This document shows positions 1 to 8,275 of a stretch of 64,000 nucleotides of DNA, in pieces (position 1 is the stretch's first letter; the number at the start of each line of letters is the position of its first letter). This stretch comes from Dyadobacter beijingensis DSM 21582. Lineage in GTDB: Bacteria; Bacteroidota; Bacteroidia; Cytophagales; Spirosomataceae. A program made the translations under genes and the position numbers. The notes under the pieces were generated by a model. The model was not told the origin of the DNA. It worked only from the letters and a program-made list of their open reading frames with translations, and ran no database searches. The stretch covers positions 372,001 to 436,000 of the forward strand of contig NZ_KB907789.1 in NCBI RefSeq assembly GCF_000382205.1. The letters are read 5' to 3'.

Positions 1-1142
1 CGCGAATGCGCCACGGCAGTGAACGTGCCTTTCACATAGCTGAGATCCCCGAATTGCCCCACCGGTACGGCATAGAGGCCATTGGAAGTACCAACGTACA
101 ACCTGCCCTGATGGATCACCGATGCGTAGCCAGCCTCGTCCTTGGCCGCTGCGGGGTACATGGTTTTGATTGCATTGTCGTAGGCAATGAAGTCGATGCC
201 GTTGTCGAGGCCGAGCCAGAGGTTTTTGTCACGATCTCGGAAGACGCTGAGCACGTTGTTGTTCTGCAAGCCGTCGGGACGGGCGAAACGGTGGACGAAT
301 TTGCCTTCATTCGTCACAATATAGCAGCCGCCAAGGCTTGTAGCGAGGGCAATCAGCTCGTCGTTCACCCGCGTGGCAGCGTAAATACGCTCCGTTCTGA
401 CCTGGTCGATGAATGCGGATTGCAGGCGCGTTGCCCGCTCGCCCGCGAGGCGGAAAATGCCGGCGTCCATTGTGACGAGCAGGGCCGCTTCCTTATCGAC
501 AGGAAGTAATGCCGTGGTAAGATATTCGGCCGGCAGGTCGCCCCCGGTGATCCAGGGCATCCAGCGGCCATTGTCGTACCGGAGAAGGCCGCTTACGGCG
601 TCCTGAGCCACTGCCATGCTATTTGCCACCCCGAGGAACCGCCAGTGCGAACCGCCGCTGAACACCGTGATGGCATTGTCTTCATACACGAAAATACGGT
701 TGGATGCCCTGAAAAACACAGCGCCGTTCAGTACGGCCACGTTCCAGATGTCGGCGAAACCGCGGTCGCGCTCGTGCACGAGGCTGCGCAGTGAGACGTA
801 ATGCAATGCGCCCCGCTCGTCGGGTGTGAAGTAGCCGAACTCGTTTTCACCGCCGATGTAGATGCGGTTATCCGGCCCTATTTCCAGCGAGCGCACTTTC
901 GTTTTATTCGGCAGCGGATAGGTGCGCCAGTAGATACCGTCGAAGGTGAGGAGCCCTTCGTTATTGGCAAAATACATGACGCCGGTGCGCCCCTGGCGGA
1001 TGGCCCAGTTCTGCGTTCCGGCGTGGTAGAGCTGCTTGGAATAGTTGACGACTTCGGGCAAACCGATCGTATTCTGCGCGTGCAGGCAGGGAATAAATAG
1101 AGTCACGAGCAGCAGAAATGCCGCGCATGTCCTGTTACGCAT
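1..1142 (-). CDS. Two-component-propeller (triple-tyrosine type) sensor, N-terminal part
   Basis: This minus-strand gene starts at 1142 and runs off the left edge, leaving about 380 residues. Residues 1-23 form a signal peptide ending in CLHAQ. A beta-propeller-type repeat region follows, with motifs such as NWAIRQGRTGVMYFANNEGL and NRIYIGGENEFGYF, typical of the ligand-binding sensor domains that precede a Y_Y_Y domain. In full-length relatives the C-terminus is a histidine kinase or a LuxR-type helix-turn-helix; which one applies here cannot be seen. The reading frame is open throughout. It diverges from the GH30 gene at 1361, so it may sense a related glycan. That link is inferred from position only. 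Confidence 0.75.
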   Translation of the reverse strand, partial: MRNRTCAAFLLLVTLFIPCLHAQNTIGLPEVVNYSKQLYHAGTQNWAIRQGRTGVMYFANNEGLLTFDGIYWRTYPLPNKTKVRSLEIGPDNRIYIGGENEFGYFTPDERGALHYVSLRSLVHERDRGFADIWNVAVLNGAVFFRASNRIFVYEDNAITVFSGGSHWRFLGVANSMAVAQDAVSGLLRYDNGRWMPWITGGDLPAEYLTTALLPVDKEAALLVTMDAGIFRLAGERATRLQSAFIDQVRTERIYAATRVNDELIALATSLGGCYIVTNEGKFVHRFARPDGLQNNNVLSVFRDRDKNLWLGLDNGIDFIAYDNAIKTMYPAAAKDEAGYASVIHQGRLYVGTSNGLYAVPVGQFGDLSYVKGTFTAVAHS

Positions 1143-1266
1143 ATGCAGTACACCGATGAGGGAATTGACGTAGTAAACAACCGCGTCAGGGCAATTATTT
1201 CGCAATTTTGTCAGGTTGTTGTAGTAATGTAGTAGCCCCTGATGCACAAAGTTGTGCAGGTTGCCC

Positions 1267-1274
1267 TACATTTG
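1267..1274 (+). promoter_or_regulatory. Candidate -7 element (TACATTTG) for the GH30 gene
   Basis: The sequence matches the Bacteroidota -7 consensus TAnnTTTG exactly and lies 86 bp upstream of the chosen start at 1361. No well-spaced TTG -33 element is visible, so this is a weak call. Confidence 0.35.
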
Positions 1275-1360
1275 AACTCGCAATATATTACATTATTTTC
1301 AGTGTATTTCAACATTACAGGTTCATGAGCCGGCAGGTCGTGAACACTAACCATTACCGC

Positions 1361-2785
1361 ATGAAAATTTCAATTCCTAAATCCGCATTCCTACTGGTCA
1401 TCTGCCTGTTCGCTTCCCAGCTCGCAACGGCTCAAAAAGGGAAGGTCGCGTTCTGGCTCACGAATACGGACAAATCGGTGCTGTTCCGGCAACAGCCTGC
1501 CTTGACGCTGCAAAAAGCGACGGCTTCCGAAGCGACCGTGATCCATATCGATGCGAAAAAGAAGTTTCAGGAAATCGACGGATTCGGATTCACGCTAACG
1601 GGCGGCAGCGCCGGGCACTTGCTGGGCATGTCCAAAGCGGCCCGTACCGCATTGCTGAAAGAACTTTTCTCAACGGCAGGAAACGGTATCGGTATGGCCT
1701 ACCTGCGTGTGAGTATCGGCGCGTCCGATTTAAATGAAAAGGTCTTTTCCTACGATGACATCCCCCAGGGCCAGACCGACCCGGACTTGCAGCATTTCGA
1801 CCTCGGCCCCGACCGCAAGGATGTGATACCGGTGCTGAAAGAGATCCTCGCCATTAATCCTGAACTGAAAATCCTCGGCTCGCCCTGGTCGCCGCCGGTA
1901 TGGATGAAGGACAATGGCGACACCCGCGGCGGGAGCCTCAAACCGGAGTGGTACGATGCTTACGCCAAATACCTCGTGCGCTATGTGCAGGACATGAAGA
2001 AAGAGGGCATTCGCATCGATGCCATTACCGTACAAAACGAGCCGCTGCATCCGGGCAACAACCCCAGCCTGCTGATGGTGGCAAAAGACCAGGCTGTTTT
2101 TGTCAAAAACCACCTGGGCCCCGCATTTGAAAAGGCCGGAACCGGTACTAAAATCATTGTGTACGACCATAATGCGGACAAACCCGAATACCCGATCTCG
2201 ATCCTCGACGACCCGGAGGCGAAAAAGTATGTCAATGGCTCCGCATTCCATCTTTACGGCGGTACGATCGACGCGTTATCCAAAGTTCACGACGCCCATC
2301 CCGACCGGGCTCTTTATTTCACCGAGCAATGGATGGGCGCGCCAGGCAAATTCGAGCGCGATTTCCCCGATCACATTAAGAAACTGACCATCGGCGCGAC
2401 GCGCAACTGGGCCCGCACCGTGCTCGAATGGAACCTAACGAGCAACCCGCAAAACCGTCCTTTCACCGACCGCGGCGGCTGCGACCGCTGCCTGGGCGGC
2501 GTGACAGTCAACGGCGACAAAGTCACGCGCAACGCAGCATATTACGTGGTCGCGCACGCGTCCAGGTTTGTACGACCGGGATCGGTGCGGATCGAATCGG
2601 GCGCATTGATTGGAACAAATGCCGATGAAAAATTACCAAACGTCGCGTTCGCTACGCCGGACGGCAAGAAGGTTTTGATTGTATTGAACGATTCGGATGC
2701 CGAGAAGAAGTTTTCGATCCGGGATGGAGGCAAGGCGATGAGTGTCAGCCTGAAAGCCGGGTCGGTTGGGACGTTTGTCTGGTAG
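1361..2785 (+). CDS. Glycoside hydrolase family 30 (glucosylceramidase-like)
   Basis: The protein is an exported retaining glycosidase of 474 residues. The start at 1361 is preferred over the in-frame start at 1208 because it gives a clean signal peptide (MKISIPKSAFLLVICLFASQ, cleaved near LATAQ). The (beta/alpha)8 domain carries IDGFGFTLTGGSA near residue 72, the acid/base Glu227 in TVQNEPLHPGNNPS and the nucleophile Glu322 in FTEQWMG, all as expected for GH30. The last 70 or so residues form the usual beta-sandwich. GH30 enzymes cut beta-1,6-glucans, glucosylceramide or xylan; the sequence alone does not decide the substrate. The gene converges on the SusC/SusD operon, which fits a role in supplying sugars to that transporter. 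Confidence 0.9.
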   Translation: MKISIPKSAFLLVICLFASQLATAQKGKVAFWLTNTDKSVLFRQQPALTLQKATASEATVIHIDAKKKFQEIDGFGFTLTGGSAGHLLGMSKAARTALLKELFSTAGNGIGMAYLRVSIGASDLNEKVFSYDDIPQGQTDPDLQHFDLGPDRKDVIPVLKEILAINPELKILGSPWSPPVWMKDNGDTRGGSLKPEWYDAYAKYLVRYVQDMKKEGIRIDAITVQNEPLHPGNNPSLLMVAKDQAVFVKNHLGPAFEKAGTGTKIIVYDHNADKPEYPISILDDPEAKKYVNGSAFHLYGGTIDALSKVHDAHPDRALYFTEQWMGAPGKFERDFPDHIKKLTIGATRNWARTVLEWNLTSNPQNRPFTDRGGCDRCLGGVTVNGDKVTRNAAYYVVAHASRFVRPGSVRIESGALIGTNADEKLPNVAFATPDGKKVLIVLNDSDAEKKFSIRDGGKAMSVSLKAGSVGTFVW

Positions 2786-2795
2786 GGACTATGTT

Positions 2796-2833
2796 GGTTT
2801 TGGATGTCGTTACACGTAGCGGCATCTAAAACC
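2796..2833. terminator. Convergent hairpin between GH30 and the UnbV lipoprotein gene
   Basis: An inverted repeat (GGTTTTGGATGTCG paired with CGGCATCTAAAACC, with wobble pairs) lies between two convergent genes and overlaps the last codons of the minus-strand one. It has T-rich flanks in both directions and could end both transcripts. Confidence 0.45.
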
Positions 2834-5800
2834 CTACCGCTCGCGAACGCCCGCGGAAGTCCCTGATCTCTACCTTCGTCAACCCCACGCGCGGCAATGC
2901 CACACTCCTGCCCGATTGCGACAAATAGCCCGAACCATAAGCCAGTTCAAAACGCTTCGAACGGCCGTCCGCATAACTGGCAATGAATGTCAAATCCTGC
3001 GCCATTGGTTTGATATGCACCGTTTCCGGAGACGCAGCCCCGGTAAATGCCAGCAATGGCCCGTTGTTCTGCGCGGCCAGAACCATAGAACCACCACTAA
3101 CGAGCTCCAACCGCGCCATTCCTTTGGCATCGCCCGGTATCAGAATGCCGCTCGTGGCTGGATCGAGCGGCTTGAACCCGCCTTTGCCATTCCCGGACAG
3201 TAACAACCCATTCAAACCATCCAGCCGCCCGCTGATCGACTCGGTAGCGTGACTGTTGCCCGATAGCAGCAGATCCAGATGGCCATCGTGGTTGAAATCC
3301 TGGGCTAACAGGCCGTAGACAGGGCCCATTTGGGCGGCAGACGGAAGGAATTTCAATGCAAACTTTCCATTACCCTTGTTTTCGAGCATCACCGAGTGCA
3401 TTGTTTCGCATATCAGCTTGCGGGCGTCTTTCAGTTCTTCGGGTTTGAAAACGTCCGTGATTTTGGCTTTGGAATAATCGGCGTAGTAGACGAAGCGCTT
3501 TTTTAAGAAATTCATCTGGCTGGTCATTTCGTCGCGGGGATGTGTGGGGTATAGATCGTTGCCGATGTAGCGGGCGATCACTGGGTCCATCGTGCCGCTG
3601 TGGTCGAAATCCTTTGCGAGCAGCGTGAGCGGTTTGTCTTTCGAGGGTTTGCCTTCCGCATTCAAGCCTACGTTTCCGAGAACGTAATCTATGTCGCCGT
3701 CCTCGTCAAAATCGCCGGAAACAATGCTATTCCACCAACCCGTCGTGTTTTTCAAGCCTGTTTGCGCGCCGACGTTAACGAGTTTGCCTTTATTATTTTT
3801 GAAAAACACAATGGGCATCCATTCTCCGGCCACGATGAGGTCTACCCAACCATCCTGGTCGAAATCCGTCCATAATGCACTGGTTACCATACCTATCTGC
3901 CCTATTCCGGCGCAAACCTGCGGCGTGACGTTAGTGAACCGGCCGCCATCATTACGCAGAATATAACTCTCGCCGGGCATCGGATAAGCGCCGGGCGCAA
4001 GACGGCCGCCTACGAAAAGATCCAGGTCGCCATCGCGGTCGTAATCGGCCGCGTTGACCGTCGAGCCGCTGGCGGTTAGTGGCGGCAATGCATTGGTATT
4101 CAGCTTAAAATTCCCTTTTCCGTCATTCGTATACAGCCGGTCCTGGTAGTACGGCGAACCGGCTTCGAACTCGTTGCTGCCACTCACGACATACAGATCG
4201 GGATCGCCGTCCCCGTCCGCATCGAAGAAGAGCGAGCCCATATCCTCTTCGTATTTCTGCCCGCTTACCAATGCTTTAGAACTGAAATGCTGCTGATTGT
4301 CCTGGACAAAAACGCGGCCCGGCTGGTTGAAGGCCCCGCCGACGTAAAAATCGTCCATACCATCGCCATTCACATCGCCCACGGACACGCCCGGCCCGTT
4401 TTGGGAAAGCAAATGCGGAAGTAACGGCTGTATTTTAAAATCAATGTAAAGATCGTCTTGGTGCTGAAAATCAATGCCTTTGAAAGTCTCAAACAGCGGC
4501 ATTGGTGAAACGCCGGCATGGCGGTTCGGAACGGCCGACCCGGCATAATCCAGCTCAATGGGCTGTCCTGCTTGTACATTTTTCAAAACCTGCACCCGTG
4601 CATCCGGCCACACGATTTCCAGGCTATCCGCGCGCGCAGCATTACCCAGGCCAAAATGCAGGCGGCGGGTTTCCGTTGTCGATTGGTAACCACGGTACGG
4701 CGAATGCTCGGCATACTGAATGCCCTGTGGCGTCCAGATGCGGATTTTAGCACCAAAACCATCGCGGTTCAATGGCGGACCTTTCAGTTTGACCATCAGC
4801 GAATGCATTTCCGGCTTGCGTTCCGAATGATTGGCATACACAAATGCCTCTGTGTCGATATTATTTATGACCACGTCCAGATCGCCGTCGTTATCAAGGT
4901 CGGCGTACACCGCGCCGTTGGAGAATGAGGGAATATCAAAACCCCAATCGGCTGATTTGTTAGTGAAGGTGAGGTCGTGATTGTTGGAAAAAAGGTAGTT
5001 GGGCACGTGAGCACCTTCCACTTTTTTCAATGCTTCCACCAGTCGGCGGTTGTTGCCTGTGCGCATCTGCATTTCGTGCTCGGCCATGCGGTAAATCACA
5101 AAATCGCGGTTGGTAATGTCTTTCGGGTAGCCGTTGGTGATCATCAGGTCGCGGAAGCCGTCGTTATCATAATCGGCAAACAATGCGCCCCAGCTCCAAT
5201 CGGTGGCCTCCACGCCTGCATACCGGCCTATCTCGCTGAAAACGGGCTGTTGCGTTCCCGGTGCATTGCCGGCATTGTGCTGCAACGTATTTCGCATGAA
5301 CTGCGGCTCGTAGCCCATCCGCAGCTCCGACAAATGCCGGTCGTAATTCATCAGCCCGAACATATTTTTCCGCCGCACGGGGTCTTCGGGCAGCATATCC
5401 ACGGTGACGAAATCCACCAGGCCGTCGTTGTCGATATCGGCCGCGTCGTTACCCATTGCCGAGTAACTTTGGTGTTTGAAATAAGATGCTATTTGGTTTT
5501 TAAAGGTACCGTTCTGCTGATTAATGTAGAGCAGGTCGTTCGACACGTAATCATTGGAAATGTACACATCCAGCCAGCCGTCGTTGTTGACGTCCGTCAC
5601 GGCAATGCCCAGCCCGTAACCTTCTTCGAGGATACCCGATTCGCGCGATACGTCCGTGAAAGTACCATTGCCGTTGTTTCGGAAAAGGCGGTCGGCGTTG
5701 GGCGAAGAGCCGTCGCTGACTTTCTGGCGGATGTTGTTCGGGCCGCGCATGTTCATCACATTCGTAACCAGGTAAGCGTCCAGATCGCCGTCGTGGTCGT

Positions 5801-6341
5801 AATCGAAGAAAGCCGCCTGCGTGGTATTGCCCGCGTAGTCGAGGCCGTAGGCTTTCGCTTCTTCTTTAAATGTATTATTCTTTTGATTGATAAACAGCAG
5901 GTTAGGTAGCGCCCCCGCATTTGCCGGGCCTGCCCGGCAAATGTAAATGTCGAGGTAACCATCCGCATTGATATCCACCATCGCCACGCCGCGCGCCCAT
6001 CCATCGGGCACCTGAATGCCGGAACTTACGGTAATATCCTCGAAATGAATGAATTGATCTTTGGTCTGGTTCAAATACAACCGGCTGTCGGTCATATTAC
6101 CGGTGAAGATCAGGTCCGTGAGGCCGTCGTTATTGATGTCGCCCGCACCTACCCCGCCGCCATTGTAGAAATATTCGTAGGTAAGGATATTCAGCTGGTC
6201 GCTCTCATGCAGGCGATTATTGAAATGAATGCCCGTATCGTCCCCGGAGAGCAGTTCGAACAATTTCTGATCCTTTTTATCGGATCGGCACGCGCCTAGC
6301 AACAGCGTAATGCACAACAACAGGGCTATCGGGCGGGTCAT
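2826..6341 (-). CDS. FG-GAP/VCBS repeat lipoprotein with ASPIC/UnbV domain (CRTAC1-like)
   Basis: This is a 1171-residue exported lipoprotein. The lipobox LLGAC places the lipidated cysteine at residue 18. Most of the protein consists of FG-GAP/VCBS-type repeats with calcium-binding-like loops (for example GDINNDGLTDLIFTGN and FDYDHDGDLDAYLV), which usually fold as beta-propellers. An ASPIC/UnbV segment lies near residues 525-600 (DGFGAKIRIWTPQG and HFGLGNAARADSLEIVWP). Such proteins often sit beside SusC/SusD pairs in Bacteroidota, but their biochemical role is not settled; surface glycan binding is a reasonable guess. Only 13 bp separates it from the upstream small lipoprotein gene, so it is probably the last gene of the SusC/SusD operon. 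Confidence 0.88.
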   Translation of the reverse strand: MTRPIALLLCITLLLGACRSDKKDQKLFELLSGDDTGIHFNNRLHESDQLNILTYEYFYNGGGVGAGDINNDGLTDLIFTGNMTDSRLYLNQTKDQFIHFEDITVSSGIQVPDGWARGVAMVDINADGYLDIYICRAGPANAGALPNLLFINQKNNTFKEEAKAYGLDYAGNTTQAAFFDYDHDGDLDAYLVTNVMNMRGPNNIRQKVSDGSSPNADRLFRNNGNGTFTDVSRESGILEEGYGLGIAVTDVNNDGWLDVYISNDYVSNDLLYINQQNGTFKNQIASYFKHQSYSAMGNDAADIDNDGLVDFVTVDMLPEDPVRRKNMFGLMNYDRHLSELRMGYEPQFMRNTLQHNAGNAPGTQQPVFSEIGRYAGVEATDWSWGALFADYDNDGFRDLMITNGYPKDITNRDFVIYRMAEHEMQMRTGNNRRLVEALKKVEGAHVPNYLFSNNHDLTFTNKSADWGFDIPSFSNGAVYADLDNDGDLDVVINNIDTEAFVYANHSERKPEMHSLMVKLKGPPLNRDGFGAKIRIWTPQGIQYAEHSPYRGYQSTTETRRLHFGLGNAARADSLEIVWPDARVQVLKNVQAGQPIELDYAGSAVPNRHAGVSPMPLFETFKGIDFQHQDDLYIDFKIQPLLPHLLSQNGPGVSVGDVNGDGMDDFYVGGAFNQPGRVFVQDNQQHFSSKALVSGQKYEEDMGSLFFDADGDGDPDLYVVSGSNEFEAGSPYYQDRLYTNDGKGNFKLNTNALPPLTASGSTVNAADYDRDGDLDLFVGGRLAPGAYPMPGESYILRNDGGRFTNVTPQVCAGIGQIGMVTSALWTDFDQDGWVDLIVAGEWMPIVFFKNNKGKLVNVGAQTGLKNTTGWWNSIVSGDFDEDGDIDYVLGNVGLNAEGKPSKDKPLTLLAKDFDHSGTMDPVIARYIGNDLYPTHPRDEMTSQMNFLKKRFVYYADYSKAKITDVFKPEELKDARKLICETMHSVMLENKGNGKFALKFLPSAAQMGPVYGLLAQDFNHDGHLDLLLSGNSHATESISGRLDGLNGLLLSGNGKGGFKPLDPATSGILIPGDAKGMARLELVSGGSMVLAAQNNGPLLAFTGAASPETVHIKPMAQDLTFIASYADGRSKRFELAYGSGYLSQSGRSVALPRVGLTKVEIRDFRGRSRAVGF

Positions 6342-6354
6342 ACGGCAAATGCGG

Positions 6355-6771
6355 CTATTTCTCCGCAGGGAGTTTGGTAAAGAACCGGACTTCGTACAAC
6401 TCCTGATTCTTGCCCGGAAGGTACGGTTTCTGTGCTTTTTTCAATATCAAATGCTCGTCCGACAGTTTCACGATCTGAAACCCGCTCAGCCGCTGGCCGG
6501 TGGAATCGGTGTAAACGAGCGAGTCGGAGCTCGGCAGCTGATACCGGTAGGTCTTGAATTTCTCCTTTTTCCGCTCGGTCATCACCCCATCGGCCCCATA
6601 CTCGAACGTCGACCAGTGCTCGTCAAACGTATTATTGGTAAAACTAAACCCATTCACAAAATTGCTGATCGAATCCGTACGCCACACGCCTTGCAACTCC
6701 TGCTCACGGGTGCGGCAGGAAAAGACGCTGCTGAACAGCAAGACGATGAGCAGGGGGCGGAGGTTGGTCAT
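6355..6771 (-). CDS. Small lipoprotein of unknown function
   Basis: The 138-residue product has a lipoprotein signal (hydrophobic stretch, then SSVFSC with Cys19). The mature part starts with EQELQGVWRTDS and is rich in short beta strands, which recalls lipocalin-like 'how much does it differ from controls' domains, but I do not recognise a named family. It lies 13 bp after the SusD stop and 13 bp before the UnbV lipoprotein gene, so it is probably co-transcribed with them and works at the cell envelope. Function is unknown. Confidence 0.7.
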   Translation of the reverse strand: MTNLRPLLIVLLFSSVFSCRTREQELQGVWRTDSISNFVNGFSFTNNTFDEHWSTFEYGADGVMTERKKEKFKTYRYQLPSSDSLVYTDSTGQRLSGFQIVKLSDEHLILKKAQKPYLPGKNQELYEVRFFTKLPAEK

Positions 6772-6784
6772 GGGGTTTCAATCA

Positions 6785-8227
6785 TTAATAATTCGCATTC
6801 TGCTTCAAAGTCCCATTGCTCAAATCCACCTCGCGCTGCGGGAGCGGGAAGTAATAATGCTTGGGTTTGATGAAGTTACGGCTTGGTTTGAAGGGACCTC
6901 TGGCGATTTTGTAATGGGCCGAAATGTCGATCAGGCCAGCCTTATCCCAACGCATAAGGTCCTGGTGGCGTTCGTTTTCTCCGGCCAGCTCCACACGGCG
7001 CTCGTGCATGATGTCCGTCATTTTAGCGCCGGATTTGGCGGCCAGGCCTGCGCGTTTACGCACCGCATTCAGCTCCGTGTCTCCGCTTTGCGAGGAACGG
7101 ATTTTCGCTTCCGCTACCAGCAGGTACACGTCCGCCGTCCGCAGGAACGGTGCATTCAGGCTTTGGCTCATGTCTCCGCCGTCGGTAAAGCTCGTGTATT
7201 TGCGGAAAGAGTAGCCGGTTACGCGGGTCATATCGGCAGTAAATGTGGTACTTCCGGCGCTGCCGCGTTCCACCTTGTCGCCCGGACTATAAATGGAATA
7301 CGCGCGGCGCGGGTCGCCTTTCTCAAATTCCTTCACGAGGTCGTCGATCGGCTCGTGGAAGCCCCAGCCGCCGAATACTTGCGGCGTATGGTAGAATGTC
7401 GGTGAATTGTCTGTCGTCCAGCCGGTTTCGTATTGGAGCGAGAACAGGATTTCGGGGTTGTTTTCGGTCGTCAGCTGAAAATTGTCGTCGTAATTGCCAG
7501 CCAGCTTGTAGGCGGCGTTGCCGATCACCTTTTGTCCCGCTTCGATCGCCTTGGCCCAGTTTTCCTGGTACACATATAGTTTAGCCAGAAAACCATTGGC
7601 CGAACCCTGCGTGACGCGTCCCGCCTCGCCGGCGTCGTAGCTGACCGGCAGCAGGCTGGCTGCTTTGGTAAAATCGGCTTCCGCCTGCGCGCGCACCTCC
7701 GCAAGGGTCGATTTGGCTTTGTTATAATTGTTGTTCAATGCGTCGGCTTCGAGGATAATGGGCACTTCGCCGTAAATCAGCGACAAGCGCCAGTACACGA
7801 ACCCGCGAAGGAAATAAGCCTCGCCCATGCTGCGGTTGCGCAATGCATCGTCCATCGTCACCTTCGGCGCGTTGATCAGCACCGCATTGGCACGCGAAAT
7901 CACCTCGTACTTCGTCGACCATGTAGCCAGGATATGCGAGTTGGCTGCGTCGAACGTGAACATTTCCAGCGAGGTTTCGTCGGAGTGGTCGCCTGCGCGG
8001 TTCATGTCGTCGGAGCAGTTATCGAAAGTATATTCGGTGTGCGCGAAGCCGTCCTCGTTCAGGAGCGGGGCGTAAATGGCGTTGGTGGCAGCCACCACGT
8101 CGTCGCCGTTGCGCCAGAACTGCTGCGAAGTGACCTGTCCGTAAGGCGTGCTTTCGAGCAGGTCGTCGTTACAACTCGTTGCGGCCATCAGGAAGAGCCA
8201 TCCGGCCATTACATATATCTTTTTCAT
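6785..8227 (-). CDS. SusD/RagB-family nutrient-binding lipoprotein
   Basis: The 480-residue lipoprotein has its lipid-acceptor cysteine at residue 19 (MAATSC). Helical TPR-like signatures of SusD follow: AYFLRGFVYWRLSLIYGEVP near residue 133 and a C-terminal block with MHERRVELAGENERHQDLMRW and YYFPLPQREVDLSNG. SusD proteins cap the SusC barrel at the outer membrane and deliver glycans to it. The gene lies 48 bp downstream of the susC-type gene on the same strand. The length is near the shorter end of the family. The ligand is unknown. Confidence 0.93.
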   Translation of the reverse strand: MKKIYVMAGWLFLMAATSCNDDLLESTPYGQVTSQQFWRNGDDVVAATNAIYAPLLNEDGFAHTEYTFDNCSDDMNRAGDHSDETSLEMFTFDAANSHILATWSTKYEVISRANAVLINAPKVTMDDALRNRSMGEAYFLRGFVYWRLSLIYGEVPIILEADALNNNYNKAKSTLAEVRAQAEADFTKAASLLPVSYDAGEAGRVTQGSANGFLAKLYVYQENWAKAIEAGQKVIGNAAYKLAGNYDDNFQLTTENNPEILFSLQYETGWTTDNSPTFYHTPQVFGGWGFHEPIDDLVKEFEKGDPRRAYSIYSPGDKVERGSAGSTTFTADMTRVTGYSFRKYTSFTDGGDMSQSLNAPFLRTADVYLLVAEAKIRSSQSGDTELNAVRKRAGLAAKSGAKMTDIMHERRVELAGENERHQDLMRWDKAGLIDISAHYKIARGPFKPSRNFIKPKHYYFPLPQREVDLSNGTLKQNANY

Positions 8228-8275
8228 ATTGGTTATCGGTAGTTGAAAATCAGAGCGGGCGATGCCCGTTCGGGT

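Noticed and set aside
6-1100. Plus-strand open frames at the left edge
   Set aside because: They are the complement of the propeller-sensor gene, whose minus-strand frame is open from 1142 to the edge and has signal-peptide and repeat features.
4977-5909. 310-codon plus-strand frame
   Set aside because: It lies wholly within the UnbV lipoprotein gene on the other strand and has a biased, Val/His-rich composition typical of a complement frame.
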